Shown here in pieces: positions 5,379 through 7,435 of a stretch of 7,435 bases of DNA. Source of the DNA: Boseongicola sp. SB0675_bin_26. GTDB taxonomy: Bacteria; Pseudomonadota; Alphaproteobacteria; Rhodobacterales; Rhodobacteraceae. The notes under the pieces were generated by a model. That model saw nothing but the letters and a program-made list of their open reading frames with translations, searched no databases and was not told the DNA's origin. A program made the translations under genes and the position numbers. The first letter of the stretch is position 1. Each line of letters begins with the position of its first letter. Where the stretch lies: positions 1 through 7,435 of the forward strand of contig VYCX01000139.1 of NCBI GenBank assembly GCA_009843725.1, in the 5' to 3' direction.

Positions 5379-7379
5379 TTGCCCAAGTCCATTCACATTG
5401 ATCCGGCTGCCACAAGAAGCTCGACCGAGCTCGCATCGCAACGAATTCCGGTTCATGCCTACGGGCGTTCTTTGGCTGAGGAGCTTCGGGCGCGCGGTGC
5501 CGACACCTTGATCATGGCGCTGCGTCACATGATGGTCATTCGAGCTTTCGAGAGCGGTGTTGCAAGTCTCAAGTCCAAAGGCAGTTACGGTGATCTGACC
5601 TATGCCTACAAGGGCCCTGCCCACCTTTCGATCGGGCAGGAAGCGGCAGCGGTCGGCGCGGCCATGGCGCTGGCACCAGAAGATCACATATTCGGGTCAC
5701 ACCGCTCGCACGGGGAGTTCCTGGCAAAGGGGCTGGCGGCGATCCAAAGGCTGGGCGACAACGCGCTCACCTCGGTCATGGAAGCCCACGGCAACGGCGC
5801 CTTGCTCCGCACCGTGGAGACGCACCTTCCGGACGAGACCGAACACGGCCTCGCCGAGAATTTCCTGCTCACGGGGCTCCTCGCCGAGATGTTCATGCGC
5901 GAAATCGGCTTCAATGGCGGCATGGGGGGCAGCATGCATGCGTTCTTCACGCCGTTCGGCGCATTTCCGAACAACGCCATTGTCGGGGCGTCTGCCGGCA
6001 TCGCGACCGGAGCCGCGCTCTGGATGAAGTCCGAAGGTCGCGACTGCATCGCGGTCTCGATGGTCGGCGACGGGGCCACAGGCTGCGGACCGGTTTGGGA
6101 AGCCCTGAACTTTGCCGGCATGGCGCAGTTCGAACGCCTCTGGGACAATGCCGGCTTCCTTCCGGTTCTCTTCTTCTTCACCAACAACTTCTACGCCATG
6201 GGCGGACAGACGAGCGGCGAAACCATGTCCTGGGACCGGCTCGCACGGATCGGCGCCGGACTGCGCGATGACGCCTTTCATGCGGAAACCGTCGACGGCA
6301 CGAACCCGCTTGCTGTCGCCGACGCCGTTCAGCGCAAGCGCCAGGTGCTGCTTGAAGGCAAGGGACCCGCCGTTCTCGACGTGGAATGCTACCGGTTTTC
6401 CGGGCACTCGACGACGGACGTCAACGCCTATCGCACCAAGGACGAAATCGCGGCCTGGGGCGCAGTTGACCCGATCAGGACCTATCGCGATTCCCTGGTT
6501 GCGGAAGGCATTCTCGACACGGCAGCGGCGGACGCGATCCAGTCCGAAGCGGATGCACGAATGAATGCAGTCTTCATGGCCGCAGCCAACCCTGAGACCG
6601 CCCCGCCTCCCCGTCTTGGAAACGACGGCACCGGCATCGGACGGAAAATGTTTGCGGGCAGCGAGACGCCGTCGGACGGGCCCGCACCTGAACCTCTGTC
6701 CGACCCCGCGAATGTGGTCCGCATCCGACAGAACGCCCGGAAATCGCGTGGCGGGAGGACCGCCGACGGCGAGCCTCTCTCGCCGCTGAGAGCAATCACC
6801 CTCCGCGATGGCCTGTTCGAGGCGATCCTGCATGCCGCGCTGACCGACCCCCGCGTCATCATCTACGGAGAGGAATGTCGGGAATGGGGCGGTGCGTTCG
6901 GCGTCTATCGAGGCCTGGCCGACCTCTTGCCGCACGACCGGCTCTTCAACGCGCCGATTTCCGAAGCCGCCATCGTGGCGACTGCCATTGGCGCCGCGAT
7001 GGAAGGCGGTCGCCCCATCGTCGAACTCATGTATGCCGATTTCATCGGGAGAGCTGGAGACGAACTGTTCAACCAGCTCGCGAAATGGCAGGCCATGTCG
7101 AACGGATTGCTGAACGTCCCGGTCGTGGTAAGATGCTCGGTCGGCTCCAAGTATGGCGCGCAGCATTCCCAGGACTGGTCAGGGCTGGCGGCGCATGTTC
7201 CGGGTCTCAAGATCATCTACCCCGCCACGCCCCGTGACGCGAAGGGTCTGATGGCGTCGGCTCTGGCGTCGGACGATCCCGTGATCGTCTTCGAGAGCCA
7301 ACGGCTCTATGATCAGGTCGAGCTGTTCAAGGACGAAGTGCCAGAAGAGAACTACAAGATCCCGATTGGCGCACCTTAA
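5379..7379 (+). CDS. Fused alpha/beta thiamine-diphosphate 2-oxo acid dehydrogenase E1, interrupted by an in-frame stop
   Basis: The 666 readable residues join an E1-alpha domain (about 47-375) to an E1-beta pyrimidine-binding domain (about 472-645) through a Pro/Arg-rich linker (about 400-465). Alpha-domain marks are HLSIGQEAAAVG (82-93), SHRSHGEFLAKG (107-118), GGMGGSMHAFF (180-190), the Mg-thiamine-diphosphate motif GDG (230-232) with its distal NN (269-270), and FSGHSTTDVNAYRTKDE (340-356). Beta-domain marks are the conserved Glu529 in ISEAAIVATAIG and QHSQDW (595-600). Such E1 enzymes decarboxylate a 2-oxo acid and acylate a lipoyl E2. The start is TTG 5379, with GGAAAGG eight bases upstream; the first ATG (codon 46) would cut into the alpha domain. 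Translation stops at TAA 7377-7379, before the C-terminal transketolase domain, although homologous sequence continues in frame. The gene is thus probably non-functional here, or the stop is a sequence error. The substrate is unknown. Confidence 0.85.
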   Translation: MPKSIHIDPAATRSSTELASQRIPVHAYGRSLAEELRARGADTLIMALRHMMVIRAFESGVASLKSKGSYGDLTYAYKGPAHLSIGQEAAAVGAAMALAPEDHIFGSHRSHGEFLAKGLAAIQRLGDNALTSVMEAHGNGALLRTVETHLPDETEHGLAENFLLTGLLAEMFMREIGFNGGMGGSMHAFFTPFGAFPNNAIVGASAGIATGAALWMKSEGRDCIAVSMVGDGATGCGPVWEALNFAGMAQFERLWDNAGFLPVLFFFTNNFYAMGGQTSGETMSWDRLARIGAGLRDDAFHAETVDGTNPLAVADAVQRKRQVLLEGKGPAVLDVECYRFSGHSTTDVNAYRTKDEIAAWGAVDPIRTYRDSLVAEGILDTAAADAIQSEADARMNAVFMAAANPETAPPPRLGNDGTGIGRKMFAGSETPSDGPAPEPLSDPANVVRIRQNARKSRGGRTADGEPLSPLRAITLRDGLFEAILHAALTDPRVIIYGEECREWGGAFGVYRGLADLLPHDRLFNAPISEAAIVATAIGAAMEGGRPIVELMYADFIGRAGDELFNQLAKWQAMSNGLLNVPVVVRCSVGSKYGAQHSQDWSGLAAHVPGLKIIYPATPRDAKGLMASALASDDPVIVFESQRLYDQVELFKDEVPEENYKIPIGAP

Positions 7380-7435
7380 ATCAAAAGTGTCGGCAGCGAT
7401 GTCACTGTCCTGACCATCGGTCCGACGCTCTATCC
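7380..7435 (+). pseudogene. In-frame continuation of the E1-beta region beyond the stop, running off the window
   Basis: Reading on in the same frame after the TAA gives IKSVGSDVTVLTIGPTLY. This is the typical entry into the C-terminal transketolase-type domain of E1-beta subunits (DVTVLTIG-like strand after an IPIG turn). No frame change is needed, so the interruption is a single nonsense codon rather than an indel. The rest of the gene lies outside the window. No start codon or ribosome site in this fragment suggests independent translation. Confidence 0.75.

Noticed and set aside
5697..7166. Minus-strand open frame of 489 codons inside the E1 gene
   Set aside because: It is an antisense shadow of a GC-rich coding region. 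The plus strand carries clear E1 motifs throughout and the antisense product is motif-free.

Overview
The window is GC-rich bacterial DNA. Protein families, gene style and frequent GTG/TTG starts suggest an alphaproteobacterium, most likely Rhodobacterales (Roseobacter/Paracoccus-like). This is inferred from general resemblance only; there is no rRNA or other marker gene here. No tRNA, rRNA, CRISPR array or intact insertion sequence is visible.

Left part (1-2286): a C-terminal fragment of a PIN-domain (VapC-type) protein is followed by about 690 bases with no supportable gene. Next comes a divergent pair: a five-helix DUF2306-like membrane protein on the minus strand and a membrane-anchored LytTR-type transcription regulator on the plus strand. 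They share a 90-base intergenic region carrying an imperfect direct repeat spaced 33 bases. The simplest reading is a membrane-bound one-component regulator next to a membrane protein it may control.

Middle (2287-2672): a convergent spacer with no gene I can support.

Right part (2673-7435): a tight three-gene minus-strand operon in the order PfkB-family sugar kinase, amidohydrolase-family (COG3618) lactonase-like enzyme, then classical SDR dehydrogenase, with gaps of 4 and 19 bases. It diverges across 121 bases from a large plus-strand gene for a thiamine-diphosphate dehydrogenase E1 with alpha and beta subunits fused in one chain. An SDR, a lactonase and a sugar kinase together suggest oxidative catabolism of a sugar or sugar acid, comparable in outline to non-phosphorylative L-fucose/L-rhamnose routes. 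The substrate cannot be read from sequence. The E1 fusion could handle a 2-oxo acid product, but that link is inferred from position only.

The most striking observation is an in-frame TAA at 7377-7379 in the E1 gene. The same frame downstream continues to encode recognisable E1-beta sequence (IKSVGSDVTVLTIGPTLY) to the window edge. The gene therefore looks interrupted by a nonsense codon, or the base is a sequencing error. The stop removes the whole C-terminal transketolase domain.
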